NCBI GenBank assembly: GCA_028095005.1
Contig: CM051459.1
Location: 255,116,229-255,180,228, forward strand
Direction: 5' to 3'
From: Rhynchospora pubera
Lineage: Eukaryota > Streptophyta > Magnoliopsida > Poales > Cyperaceae
DNA: 64,000 bases
A program made the position numbers and the translations under genes. Positions 22,903 to 36,065 of this stretch are shown here, in pieces. The number at the start of each line of letters is the position of its first letter. Position 1 is the first letter of the stretch. The notes under the pieces were generated by a model, which saw only the letters and a list, made by a program, of their open reading frames with translations, had not been told where the DNA came from and made no database searches.

Positions 22903-23170
22903 TAGGGGTGAAAACGGTCACCGTTTCGACCGTCCTTTCGTTTCGTTTCGTCCAAAACGAAACGAAACGGTTAAGATTTTTTGTTGCGTTTTATAAACGA
23001 AACGGTTAACGAAAGCTTAGAACAGTTTCGTCCATGTGTATTTTCGTGGTTTCGACCGTTTCGTTTTGGACGAAACGGTTAACGCAAATGGGTGATCAAT
23101 TTCGTTTTAAAACGAAACGGTTAACGAAATCGACCGTTTTCGTGGTCGTTTTAGTCGTTATGCAGCCATA
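22903..23170. mobile_element. hAT-type non-autonomous element
   Basis: Perfect 8-bp TSD ATAATCAC (22895-22902 and 23171-23178). Ends TAGGGGTGAAAACGG and, read inward from the right, TATGGCTGCATAACG: an imperfect TIR. The interior is filled with subterminal GAAACGG/CCGTTTC repeats. No coding capacity. Confidence 0.85.
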
Positions 23171-23178
23171 ATAATCAC

Positions 23179-25788
23179 ATCCGATTTTTTCAAGGCCCAA
23201 AGTTGACATTGAAAAAAGCAATACTGGGCTAAAAAATGAACTGGACCGGAGTACTCTGAGATAAATAATGAGCTTTTCCTTGAGAATTGTTGTCTTAGAA
23301 ACATTAGAACAGGCCTAGATTAATTATAATGGGCCTAGAATCATCTTTTCTTTCTTTAATTAGAATACATAGGTTATCAGTTCTGCTATCGTGTTTCTTA
23401 GCAACGGTTAGAGAATTTAGTTTTGGAGGATTTGAATCTATTAATATTATTATTATATTATTATCTGGTAAATAATACTGATAAAATTTTCGTTCTAAAT
23501 TTTTTAATAAAAAATATCTGGTCAAACCAAAATTAATATAAAAATTTATGTATATGTTCTTATTTAACTGTATAAATCTGTTTTGTTGGATTTGAATCCT
23601 ATTTCATTATGATCCGATAAATAATATTAATAAACAAATTCTATGGCTGTAATTAATAGCATATATAATTATTTACAGTGATCACATCCATGATTATAAT
23701 CTGATTAGTTTGATCTCTGAAATCTTGGTAATTGTCTAATTACATAATTGAATTTTTTTATGTAAAAATATCAGATAACAATAGTATAGAATTTGATCCA
23801 CAATATACTAAAAATGCTTCACGTGGATACACTGAACATCCTTCTTTTCTTATTTTTTTCTCCTTTAGCTTCTTGCTAAACTATGTAATTTTTTTTTATT
23901 ATTTTTTTTTTTATGAAAGATGGGGCTTCACCTCCGTTTTTGTTTCAAAAAAATATATCGAACATCCTTAGTGTGTATTCTAATAGCTGTTTGTGTCTGC
24001 AAAGTCATCATTGTAAATTTCATCTAAAATTTAAAACTAACCCTCCCAAAATTAACTAGATACCGCGTACAAGAAAAATAAGAATGCAGTAAATTTAAAT
24101 TAATGCGGAATTTTCGGGCTCCAGGCACAATATATACACATGCATATATTTACTAGCACGTCATTTATCAAGCTTATGCTGAGGTAAATTTTGGTTATTT
24201 GGTCAATTTGTTATTAATTTTCCTAGGAATGTTTAAAATACAAATATACTCTTATGAAGTGCCCCCACCAAGTTCGGAATAACACATGCAAGTAGGAACT
24301 GATTATGAGGTTCAATTTGTTTCCACGAGATAATTCTTCTGTTTTTTGCTACACCAGGTACAATGTACAAGGTACATGCACTATTGCACTAAACTCATAA
24401 ATACCTAACAAAATACACTTGTTTAATAATTAATTCCTCGTCCATAGTATATATCCTCACAGTCACAAGAGTGTAAATTAATTATACTAGTGAACAATGA
24501 TTGGGCAGCCATTTAAAGCACACCAACAAAAAGAGTGCTCAGAAACAGACCTATATAAAATAAGCTGTTTCGCTTTTTGCACAGCTAGAAACTCTCATTA
24601 TTTTGTCTCATGCTTTTGGCCTCCTCATGTTTGGGGTATATGTGCTAACATTAAAGCACATCCGAATCTTGTTTTATTACTAACCAAATGCCTGTGCATG
24701 TATATATGTAATGCCTTGAGCACATGCTCCAACCCTTACTTCTATGGCAAGACCCCTGTCTGACTGTCTCTTATCTGTTTATTTTTCTTAAATTTTGAGA
24801 AGGGACAAATAAGTGCTGTGAATAAAGAGAATTCTCCCTCGAGAAAGTAGGAAGCTATTAGTTAGCTGCTTGTCTCTTAGTTTTTGTAGTTTTAAGTATA
24901 AGAATCATATTCAGTGCACTTTAAAAAAAGAATTTGTTTAGATGTTGCTCTTTAACTTATATTGTTCTGAATTATATGCTTTAATCGAGATTCGTTTCAT
25001 TCTGTTCTTGGCACTACGCCTAGGTAAAGGAGCAGTATATTTCTTGTCTTATCTGTGACTTCTCTCCAGTTTAGTAGTTAGCACTATATAACAATATATG
25101 CATTTGCATGAAGCGTCTCCTAGCATATATATATCGCTCTTTAATGGCTAATAATCGATGCATGAACCGCAAGGTTTTAAAAATATATTTAATGATAAAC
25201 AGTATTATTTATGCGAGTTTACTAGGGCCTTTAATTTTAAAAATCTTTTGACTAATAATTTGAAGATCTCAACTAAACTATATATACAAGATGAAATACC
25301 CATTATTAGAGTCAGCACCTAAACTATGAACAAAAATTATTATCCTTAAAAAAAGAATTAGAAGCAAGTGTTCATTGCTTCGTTTTGCATTATGTATAAA
25401 CGTTGTTCCGTTTCCTCAAGGAACGGAGAAGATGAAATTGATTTCTTTGAGTTACTGATAGTACTGGTACTGCTGATCGGCTCAGTCCTTTTGAGGAGCA
25501 GGTAACAAAAGACCAGATAGATACCAGCAAGCATTTCCTTTTCTTTGAGATTTTTGAGTAAAAGTGATCAGGATGTCACAAGCTCTTGTTCTCATCTGTA
25601 AAGCAACTTTGTGCATCTTCAAGTTAAGTAGGCCCTTTTTCCCCCCAAAAGATTTAAAAAAAAAAAAATCAATTAGAACCCTTTCTGTCTGAGAATCTGG
25701 ATCGCTCCTTTGTAAAATATGACATCAGGATAATTTCTCGTCCAAAGTCCAAACTATGGTATCATATGATCAATCAACAATGAATATA
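23179..25788. other. AT-rich intergenic stretch
   Basis: No gene, TIR pair or LTR was recognised. The 88-codon frame at 24497-24763 has no family resemblance. Confidence 0.5.
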
Positions 25789-26105
25789 GGCTCTGTTTGG
25801 ATAGTCATGAATAAAAGCTATTCTAGACTAAATAACTAATCTAGCTTAAGAGACAATCCATAAAGTCTAGGATTAATGCTTATTTCGAATCAGAGTAAGA
25901 TTAGTTAATCTGACTAGATGTTAGAATAATAAATGAGATTAAAATTTTAGTTTGTTAACGGTTAAAGATAAAGCTCATTGTTATTCCTACATCATCCAAA
26001 CGAAAACATTTATTCTGAGATTAAGCTTATTTTTAAGAATTTGAGACTAACAATTTTAATCTTGAATAACTAATTCTACTCTTATTCTCATACGATCCAA
26101 ACACA
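25789..26105. mobile_element. MITE-like element with GTTTGGAT ends
   Basis: The left end CTCTGTTTGGATAG pairs with the right end CGATCCAAACACAG. The interior is unrelated to the four-copy family at 4158, 43281, 45880 and 46457. TSD unclear. Confidence 0.5.
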
Positions 26106-27141
26106 GTGATTAGTTGATTAACAGCCTTGACTGATTAATTAGAGAACAGCACAACAAAATTAAATTGAAGTTGAGTGTAAATAACACGAAAGCTTATTGG
26201 AATCATCAATTTATCCTCACACGTGTAAAGGATAGCACCTATGATTTAATCATGGGTAAAATTAATTAATTGTTCGTGGTTGCTGTAGGTCCGTCTCAGA
26301 AAATTTCAAGCATTCTCATGGGGTATAGCTGGAATTATATGATGCATATGTGGATATGACATATGAAAGCAACAACAAGAATAGCAAAATCAGCTAAAGC
26401 TAACTATGCATAATAAGACCTCATTGGCTAACTACTTCAAAGTTTCTAATTATTTAATAATTTAACTATTAAGTACGGTTGTTCTTGTGGAATATATTAA
26501 TTGTCATGTCAATTTTGATATTCTTAATAAAGTTTATTTGCAATTTCTATAGCCAAACTTAGATGGGGACCATCAACATCACTAATGTTTTTAAAAAAGG
26601 GCCGTTGAGAGGGAATAAAACACAATCATTCATTGTCTATCCAATGATGCACAATTTTATCAGATAATTGTCTTGATTATGTTTTTCCATTTGTTACAAC
26701 ATCAAAAGATCAATATAAAATATTTAGTCATGCATTTTGAAGATGATAGCTGTATAGGCTCTATTTCAAATACTTTCAAAAGCATGCTTCCTTCATTTCT
26801 GGATCGATAAGCCTAGAACCTGCAATTGTATATTGCCATTATATATGAAGGTCATATGGTAATCTCTAACGAAATATATGACTGTGTTCTTTTAATTGTA
26901 TGAACATAAGAATTTGTAGCTGGCAGTGAGACAATAGAGAATGTAATCGGGAGAACTATATATCCATGTACAATGAAAAATTGATGCATAAGAAAAATAA
27001 AATTTAATATTTATCCTGAATATTGACAAAAAAATATGAAAGAATTAATAAGAAACAGTACTCTTTATATCCAAAAACTTAACATGGTTCAAGTAAGTTT
27101 GTTTTAGTTATAACCAAATTGAAGATCAAACTATCAATAAA
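26106..27141. other. AT-rich intergenic stretch
   Basis: No gene or element structure seen. Confidence 0.5.
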
Positions 27142-27156
27142 AATTGCATTAAACAA

Positions 27157-27316
27157 GAGAACCAGCTCTTGGTCTAGTGATAAAGAACAATAAATCTTAA
27201 GTGAAAGGTCGCAGGTTCGAAAACCGGCCAGGAATCTTTTGCAGACATTTAATTTAATTAATTTAAAAATTTTTAAATAAGTTGGGTGGCTTGACTCCCA
27301 ATTTATCTTAAAAAAA
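27157..27316 (+). mobile_element. tRNA-derived SINE, copy 2
   Basis: Begins GAGAACCAGCTCTTGGTCTAG (A-box region near TGGTCTAGTG), B-box GGTTCGAAAACC at about 27212, and ends with an A-tail. TSD AATTGCATTAAACAA (27142-27156) and AATTACATCAAACAA (27317-27331), two transitions apart. The 3' body matches copy 1 in opposite orientation. Confidence 0.87.
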
Positions 27317-28512
27317 AATTACATCAAACAAATCGAAATATTAAATCATTCAATAATCAAGATATGTTTTTTAGATGGCGTTGCAGAAGTTCAATCAAGC
27401 TATGTTAAGGAAACCATTTCAACACCGTACATGCTTGACAAAAATTAAATTATAATCCAGAATTTAGATCAATCTACATTCGATACGTCAGTCTCATTTG
27501 GATGCTTTACCTTTTAAGCAGTTTTGTAGACATCATAAAGAATTTGTACTCTACAGCGAGAGCAGAGACAAAAAATTGTGATTGGAATAAGAATTATTCC
27601 AACTATTTGAGTAATTGACACATGCAAATTCAAAATTTTAAAATGGAAATCAGAAAGATACAAGTTTGGGAAAATATTTTCTGTGCCACTCAAAAGTTGC
27701 GAAATTGAGTATTTGCCATCCAAAAGTTGAATCTTTAGATTTTGCCACTTTGGACTATTTTATAATAAAAACAACAAAATTTATATTCTGTGACCGTTCT
27801 ACCCTCCTTCGAATCTAACCCAGTCACAATCTAACCCAATCCCAGTCGCAATCTAACCCAGTCGATTTTACCTATCTTCTCTTCTCTTCTCTTCTCTTTT
27901 CTCACTGTCGATCGATGAACCCTAAATCGCTCGTTCATTCCGATCCACAATGTCATAGCCACCTAAACCCCTAAATCACTGGTTCCAAACCTCAGGCGAC
28001 GAATCGCTGTCCTCAGGTTCATCTCTCCTGCTTGAATCGCCGTCCTCAGCCATCCATCTCCTCCAAGTTCATCTCTCCTTTGCTGAATCGCTGTGCATTT
28101 CCTCAGGCAATCAATCTCCTCTTTATCAGGTATGTCTTCCTTCCATCTCTTCTTACTGTCAGGTAGTTTTGGAAAGCTGAAATCAGATGAAGGCTGAGTC
28201 GATACAGCGTTTCAAGATTAACTATTTCTTTAGTTTGATTGCTCGCTGGTTAAGTGAAGTAATTCGATTTAGTTTCTTTAGTTTCATTGCTCGCTGCTTA
28301 AGCAAAAGCAAGGCACATCATATGTGGAATTAAAAATTAAAATACCGAAACTTTTGTTCAGAATATGCTATTTGCTTAAAATACCGAAACTTTTGTTTGA
28401 TTCGTACTGTCATGTAGCCTGAACAGATTGATAAATTTCAAGAGCTTCTTACTGGCATGTCCTAGCCTGAACAAATTGTATTGTTTTTTTCAGAACCAAA
28501 AAGTTTGAACTA

Positions 28513-30709
28513 ATGGCCGAAACTACCAAGTGGAGTGGTACAAATTGCAATGGCAGTCAACCATCACCTACTCCTACTGTGGTCGGTGGCAGTCAACCAT
28601 CACCTACTCCTACTGTGGCCGGTGGCAGTCAAAGTGTAGGAAAGAGCTCTGAAGGGTGCAATATTTTTTATACTGAAAACCAAGAGGAGCATTTCAATGA
28701 GCAGATTGTTGAAGCAGAAGGTGAACGGATGTATCTATCTGATGGGGATGATGTAGTTGCTCCTCTGGATGCTTCAAACGAGTCAATTGAAGAAGTAGAA
28801 ACTGATTTGGAGCCAATTGTACTTCCTGATAATGAACAAAGTGTGGTATACAATCCTGATAATCCAAGGATAGAGCTTAATGCATTATTTCCCGATGTTG
28901 AGGCTTTTAGAAAATCTTTGAGGCATTTTGCTATCAAAACTGATTTTGAATATACCACATTGAAGTCTGACAAGAAAAGGTTCATGGCCAAATGTGCTTA
29001 TCCGGGTTGTCCTGGGAAGATTCGAGCTTTTAGGCTGCGAGATGATAATAAAACATTCAAAGTATTCAATATATAACTCATTAGGCAATTTCCTTTAGTA
29101 TGTAAGTAATTATATTGGTGTTTCAGACCATAGGGTTAGGGTTCTCAAATGTGTTGGTGTTTCAGACAATACGTTTGTTTCTTTTCATTCTAATTCTTGT
29201 TTCTTTTGGGTATTGCAGATAATTGTCTTACCACATGAACATAATTTTCCATCCGTAGGCAGAGGTAAGAGGACTATGGTATCTAAGTTCTTAGGTATCG
29301 GAGAGGGCTGTAGATTTCTTAAGGAGAAATCCATCAGCTGGAGCAAAGGCGGTGCAAGATCAACTAGTCAACCAATTTCATATAAGCTTGAATTATGGTA
29401 AAGCTTGGGCCGGAAGGACTGCTGTTCTTGTAGGCCTCCAAGGTTCCTGGAAGAATAGCTTCACATTGGTGCACAACTTCAAAGCAGAGTTGGAGAATAA
29501 ATGTCCCGGTAGTATCGTTGAGATAGAATGTGAAAGGGTTGGCAATAAGATGAGGTTTAGCAAGATGTTCGTGGCATTGAAAGCATGCATAGATGGGTTC
29601 TTAAAAAGTTGCAGACCATATTTGGCTATGGATTCTACTCATTCGACATGTACATGCTTCACTTACATGTTTACATTACCTAAAAAAAATGTCAAATTGC
29701 TTACTGTTTTGTGGCATTTATTAATGTTTTGTGGTATAAATTTGTGATTTTTTTACTCCCTGTTTGACCTCTATTTTGTTCAATCAATAACAATCATTCA
29801 CAATTTTGAGGTCCACTGCATGTTATATGCCAATAATACTATTCTATTTACATTCTAGTTGTTTCTCTGTACTCTCGTCAGTATAAATTAATAGACTCGA
29901 GTTTGTTAAAAATCAGATCAGATTGTATCTGAGACTTGTGGTATAAATGAGCTTGTGGTAAAAATCAGATTATATCTGAGACTTCTCGGAGGCATCAAAG
30001 GTGGATCATGTAACTAACAACATATCCTAATCTTTTAATAATTGAATAAAAGATCTCAAGGATTTGCATGTTGTTGAGTTGCTTAATCAGATTAGGCGTC
30101 GACTTATGGTGACATTTGATAGGCGGAGGAAAGTAGGGACAAAATTAAATGGCAAGATTGTGCCAAGTATAATGAAGGACTTATATGCAAAGAGTAGACA
30201 TCCAAATGTTAGGAAGATGACTATAAGTAGAGGTGGTGATTATTGTGTAGAGGTGAGTGGAACAATATATGGCACTTGTTGGACGCATGCGGTTGAGATC
30301 GACGAGCAACAATGCAAATGTAGAGAATGGTAGATTAGCGGAAAGCCATGTATTCATGCAATTGCATTCATTTGCACCCTTAGAGGAACTAGTTAAAGAG
30401 GACTATGTGCACGAGTATTACTCAATTGAGCGATTTAGGATGGCATATGAGGGAATGATAATGCCGATGGTTGATAAATCAAGGTGGCTCAAATCTAATA
30501 CTGGATTTATTGTTTGGCCACCTATCATGACTAGGCCAGCTGGTAGACCTAGAAAAGAAAGAATCCCGAGTTGTCTTGAATTGGGTACAAGAAAACAACA
30601 ATGCAAGAGATGCAACAAATTTAGTCATCAGGCTAGGACATGCAAGGAACCAGTAGATAACCTAGACAATATCAGAAATAGAAATAGAAAGAGGTTTGTT
30701 AAACTTTAA
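28513..30709 (+). pseudogene. MuDR-type MULE transposase, decayed
   Basis: Exon 1 is 28513-29061 (donor AAA|GTATTC); exon 2 starts at 29219 (TTGCAG). A twice-repeated GSQPSPTPTV unit sits near residue 14. The Mutator DNA-binding-like domain shows ELNALFPDVEAFRKSLRHFAI and KCAYPGCPGKIRAF. After a one-base frame change near 29330, the frame continues through NQFHISLNYGKAWAGR, FVALKACIDGFLKSCRPYL and AMDSTH, the first catalytic Asp region. The rest of the catalytic core (second Asp, Glu) is missing between about 29700 and 30060. The C-terminal part has a SWIM-type CKCREW...GKPCIHA, broken by a TAG after REW (30331-30333), and a zinc knuckle CKRCNKFSHQARTC. Usual family length is 700-900 residues. 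Confidence 0.9.
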
Positions 30710-31149
30710 CTTGTATTTATCAGGCATTTGTGTAGTCTCACTGCCATTCCAGTGCATTTATTCATTGTCTCTTAATTTTGCCTCTTTGTGTTACTATTGG
30801 TTTTGTTTGTATTTTGAAGAAAAAACTGTAACTTAGATTGTTACTGTTAGGTTGTTGTTACTATTCAGTTGGCTATTTTTGATGTATTTTGGATGCAAAA
30901 ACTTAGGACTTAGATGGTTAGACTGTTACTGTTAAGTTGTTTGTGACTATTATGTTTGTTGTTTACTGTTCTTTATGTTGTTTGTGACTATTCTGTTTGT
31001 TGTTTATTGTTCTATTCTATCTCTGTATTTAATGTCCCTAAGTGCATTGTTGTATAACTCTAAGTAAGCAACTTACTTGTAAGCTAATGAGGTGCGATGT
31101 ATATGCTGGCATGACTTTTTTAGCCAATTTCTTTCGCAAAAACTTAGGA

Positions 31150-31600
31150 CTTAGATGGTTAGATTGTTACGCCAATTGAGTGTACCAGAGACGCCAATTG
31201 AGTGTACTAATTGGAGTGTACCAAGACTTAGAGGCACTAATTGGAGAGTACCAGAGACGCCAATTGAGTGTACCAGAGGCGATAACTAAAGTTAGGATAT
31301 GTGATAAAACCCAAACTCTAAAGAGTTACATCCCTCAAATAGCCAACATGAATGAAATTAAATTAAGAGTTACAACATTTAAAAGAGTTACATCCAACAT
31401 AAATGAAACAGCCAACATGAATGAAAATAATAAAGAGAGTTACATCCCTCAAATTTAAAGAGTTACATCCAGCATAATTTAAATTAAAGAGTTACATCCC
31501 TCAAATTTAAAGAGTTACAGCCAACATAATTTCTTCACTTCACAACAACAGCCAACTATCTTACATTCCCTCAAATTTAAAGAGTTACATCCCCTAATGG
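31150..31600. repeat. Short-unit repeats in the MULE interior
   Basis: Two unit types: CCAATTGAGTGTACCAGAG (about 31171-31280) and AAAGAGTTACATCCCTCAAA (about 31315-31590). Units are irregular and interleaved; they lie between the two convergent genes. Confidence 0.65.
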
Positions 31601-31605
31601 TGACT

Positions 31606-32477
31606 TCATATAACTACAATTACAAGAGCAATCACCACAACTAATAGACCAATAATCACATACATATGATTATGCAGTTTGATGTTGATGTTATCCAGTG
31701 ATGCAACAAGTGCTTCGATTTGACGACCATCATTTTCAGATTTTTTCTTCAATTCATCTATCAGTTTGATTAATTGAGATTCCAGTGTACCAACTAGCTC
31801 AACTAGCCCAGAGTCGATGGATGGTGTTACAACATTTGCTTTTCTTAGATGGATCAAATAAGCGTCTTCACACTTTCAGAAATTGCACCTCATATCCTTT
31901 TAGTAAAAAATATAGAGATGTGTGAACAATATTATATTATTATTGTGCTGCAAATCTAGAAACATTGTGCTACTACAGGATTTATCAGATTGTGATACTT
32001 TCAAGATTTATCAGATTGTGCTACTATATCATGATTTATCATATTGTTCTGCAAATCCAGAGAGCATCCAGAAATGAATCAAAATAGTCAAATTTCTCTA
32101 ATAATTGAAAATTTTTCCCTTGATAAAAAACTAGATTGGTTCCTGAGTGTTAATGTCATTGAAAACAAAACAAAAAAAAGTGAAAATTGCCCCTGATCTA
32201 ATTAGAAACGAAATTACCCAAATTTGAGTTTCTGAATTAATCCCTAATTACTGCAACTTGATTCAATTTGAGCACAAGTCTATTTATTTACCTTGTTTGA
32301 GCATCTATAGAATGCTCTCTCTGGATTCAATTTTGTTTTGCTCACAAATCTCCTCACTCGGACACCACAGTCGGGGCATGACACGAGGGGCAACCCTTCA
32401 CTTCCACCTGGTTGAAGGTCGACGCTCGACGACACACCAGGCGATACATATTCTGATATGCTAGATTGATGTTGCAT
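31606..32477 (-). pseudogene. GRF-type zinc finger / coiled-coil / C-terminal transmembrane protein carried by the MULE
   Basis: Exon 1 is 32292-32477 (donor AACAAG|GTAAAT); exon 2 is 31606-31896 (acceptor TACTAAAAG). The first exon holds SCPDCGVRVRRF and LNPERAFYRCSNK, the front of a GRF zinc finger. The second continues DMRCNF, then an in-frame TGA (31876-31878) where an aromatic residue is usual, then KCEDAYLIHLRKANV. A helical, charge-rich segment (LESQLIKLIDELKKKSENDG) precedes a C-terminal membrane segment IIGLLVVVIALVIVVI. This order is known in many plant proteins of unknown function. It lies inside the MULE TIRs and faces the transposase, the position of mudrB in maize MuDR, though it is not similar to mudrB by anything visible. 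Function unknown. Confidence 0.75.
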
Positions 32478-32990
32478 TTTAGGATAATCGATTCTTCACC
32501 CAGCTGATCTGCTCAACACTCCAATTACGTTGCTTCTAGGGTTTATAGATACAAGCTTGAGTGAGGAGAGGAGGAGATTAAGGGTGTCGCAAGGCGATGG
32601 AGGTAGGGTTAGAGAGACGAGACGAGATAAGAAAGTTGGGCTAGTTGGCTGGGGTTAGAGAGACGAAGCTGGGCTAGGGTTTCATCTGGCAACGATAGTT
32701 AGAGAGACGAGATAAAAGGTTGAAGATAATCGACTGGGTCTGGATCCTGGTTCGGAAATCGACTGAGTCGACTGGCGATTAGGTTATAGTCGATAGATAG
32801 GGGTAAAATGGTCACAGAATATAGATTTGTTTTTTAAAATGTTGTTTTTATCATAAAAAAGTCCAAAGTGACAATAACAGAAGAGTGCCTTTGTTTTTAG
32901 GTGGCAAAATCCAAAGATTCAACTTTTGGGTAGCAAATACTCAATTTCGCAACTTTTGAGTGGCACTAAAAAAATTTTCCCTAAAAGTTT

Positions 32991-35900
32991 AATACTGCAG
33001 CTAATTAATGTTTTGAAAATATAATTAAAAACCAGATTTTTCAAACTTATAACCTTTCATATTTAAAAAGGAAACAATAAAAATTGGTGCATGATATTTG
33101 GTTTTTCGAGTATTAAAAATATAAATTATCATGTAGTTTAGGGGAGATGGAGATCTCTGATTCCAGACCAGACACCAGAAATTTCAGTGCAGAGCATAGA
33201 AGAACTGAAGAGGAAAGAGACCAAAAGTTAATAATAATGGCGTAATAATGAAAGGGGAAGGTATCTCGTGGGTCACAGGATTTGATTCTGCACCCACACT
33301 CGGAGAGGCCAGAGCATTAAATGCTCTCTAGTACTTCACTCACGAATGCTAACAGAAAGGATCCTCTCAATCCCTACTCACGTGCCGTACGGGATGCATT
33401 GTAACCACATCAATTCTCCATATATTAATGCCCCAATCTCTGTGAACTTATGTTTCAAGTTTCAACTTTCAAGTAATGCACCAATCAATTTACGCGTGTC
33501 AAATAGTGTGCACATATATACTACACTGGTATGATATATATACACATTAATTAAGTGAGTCCTTTTCTGATTCCTTTTATATATTATAGCTTTTGTCTAC
33601 ACTGCCAATTAAGTAAAACATGCCCTATTTTGAGGCTTAGTATAACAATTAACAATTTAGTTGTGGGGTCTAGAACAACAATTTAAGCACAATCCAATGT
33701 ATAAAAATATGCCTATGAATATCTTTTAATTGGCATCAAGTAATTGATTTTCTTCAGACAAAACTTCATTAGTCATAAGTTGTAACTTTTAACCTTTTAG
33801 CCTAAATCATGATCACAATAACTTACAGAGTGATCCAAATCCAAAGATTGAATATATCTACCAATTAGATATTCGTGTGTAATATTTTATGCAAATATTT
33901 CGGAATTAGTAGCCTCCTGCTTTGACTTGACTCCTCATTGGGTCTTTTTCTTTGGGCCCACATGTCCCCATGTAGCCATGTCGCGGTCATATGGCCCACC
34001 TAGCTACGAGCAAAGCTGACATGATCCTTCTTTTCTACTGTTAGCTGGTACACCTATGCCGTGTTACTACGTTCTATATAACAGGTCGCTTGCAAGTTGC
34101 AACCAGAGCTCCTCTCCTTCATGTCTAGAGAATTATAGCTGCATGAATGGTTCAAATTTCTGGAGCAGTCAAAGTGTCACTTTCTAGCTTAACCGACAGT
34201 AGATTTAAAAAAACAGAGGAAAATTTTGAAGGAAAAAGAGAAACAGCCTTTTGTAAATATTTTAATTTTGAAAGCCTTATTTTATTGTTATCTGAGAAAA
34301 TCTTTTGTAATTTGATAACTGTTGGTAGCTAAAAACTGTAAGTGATTAAAATAATTTTCATAAAATTGCATAAACTTTGCGATGGTGAAATGTAAATTTA
34401 TCTAGAGTTAATACAATTTAGGTACAAGCATTCATGAAATTAATACAATATTTATTGAATTGCAGCCTATTTATATGATTTAGCTTATGTCTCCCCCGCA
34501 TAGGTGATTTTCTGTACTGATAAAATTACAAGACAGACTGTCAGTGTGGGTGAAAAAAGTCAACAATCTGACCAAATAAAACAATTTTGGAGATGAAAAG
34601 CTACTGATCGTAAAGAAAACAAAAATACCAACCTCTAAAAATTACCAACCTTTTTACAAAGGCAAAAAAAAAAAAATCATAATTACCATAACAAGGACCA
34701 ACCGTAACTGACGAATTGATTGCACGGTGATATGGCCCGTGACTGGCCGTGATTTCTCTCTTTATCTCTCTCTCCATCAGTTGCACATACCCACAGAGAT
34801 TTAATTACTACTACATATTAGGAGTTATGACAAGGGTGGCCGCCATGTCAAGACAATCCAATAGCCACCTAACATGCCTCCGGAGGAGCCCAATACAATT
34901 CCCTTTTGTCTGGCTATGTCTCCAGTGGCTCAGAGAACCAGACCTAAAAACAAATCAATTTTTTTCATAGAGCTCATGACGTCATTAGTTTGACATATAT
35001 ATTATTTTGGTGGAAGGCATTGTGTTCACCTCTACTGAACACATTTCATTTTACATCTGTACATTTTATTTTATTATTTTTTTATTCATCAAGTTTCAAC
35101 TTGCCTAAATTTTAAGTTGCATTATGTTCAAAGGATTAACTTTCTTAGGTATGATCGGTGATAGGCTTAGACTCCAGACAGCTACATGGTATTCGTTTTG
35201 TCCTCCTAAACCTCTTCTTTTTCTTTTTTCTCTTGTCGATCTAGTCTACGTATTAATTCTTTAGCAGCTCCGCATCAGTAGTCATATTTTTTTTCGCACG
35301 TTAAGGTTAATGCGCTTCTAGATGGTTTAAAAAAACAATTAATTAAGGGTAATAATCAAATAGAAATAGAATTTGTAAAAGATCTTAATCTAGGTTAAAT
35401 AAAAATACCCTCTTACCAGAAATTAAACTACTATATATATACGCATTGTATTTCAAATTTGTAGTAAAACATCATTATTTATACGAAGTGATGTATGAAT
35501 GGTCCTATGTGTCAAAAAATAATATTGCTATACGAGTAGACCAAATCAATTTTTAAGAACTTGTATAATAAATTTTATACTTGGTAACTATTCTATAATA
35601 TAGCTTGCATGAAAAAGTGCTTCACATTATTCTTGTCAGAGAAATTAATTAAATTTTTCTTTCATCCTTAATTCTTATATTTACTCAAATAAAAAAAAAC
35701 ATTGTTAGTACTTATTTAAATAACAATATGAATCGGGTTAAGTGAATAGCATGCATGCCTCATTATCATTTTACTATGTGAACATATACTAGAGTTAGAT
35801 TGACACATCTGAGTTCTTTACTAGCAAGCCAAAACACAAATAATAGTTTTTGTGACTGTATTAGTGATTAGTCAATGCATGAAACGAGAGATAACAGTCT

Positions 35901-36018
35901 TGTACTAACCGGAGATGCATTGAAAACAATTCCATCTTCATTGCAGCTTCACTTTTCAGTTTTCTCTCATCTTTTCTCATGACCTGATCCTTTCACACAA
36001 ATCAACAGGTCAAAATTC
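32991..36018. other. AT-rich intergenic stretch upstream of the GRAS gene
   Basis: No gene is seen. Small open frames (33346, 34147, 34749) have no family signal. No clear TE end was recognised. Confidence 0.5.
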
Positions 36019-36034
36019 CACTGTATATCTATTC

Positions 36035-36065
36035 TTTCTTTTTTTTTTTTTTTTTTGAAGGCCCA
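36035..36065 (-). mobile_element. Tiny poly-T retroposed insert with 16-bp TSD
   Basis: Insert of T-run plus GAAGGCCCA between two exact copies of CACTGTATATCTATTC (36019-36034 and 36066-36081). This is the footprint of an almost fully 5'-truncated SINE or LINE in minus orientation. Confidence 0.75.

Larger units (their letters stand above)
27668..32981 (+). mobile_element. Mutator-like element (MULE), 5.3 kb, with two convergent decayed genes
   Basis: The TIRs (27668 to about 27800 and about 32815 to 32981) share GTGCCACTCAAAAGTTGCG and GAATCTTTRGATTTTGCCAC. A 9-bp TSD TACAAGTTT / TAAAAGTTT (27659-27667 and 32982-32990) differs at one base. It encodes a MuDR-type transposase on the plus strand and a GRF-zinc-finger/transmembrane protein on the minus strand. 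Both genes carry disabling changes, so this copy is inactive. Confidence 0.92.

Noticed and set aside
27157..27240. Possible tRNA gene
   Set aside because: A- and B-box-like words are present, but there is no cloverleaf acceptor pairing, and TSD plus A-tail mark it as a SINE.
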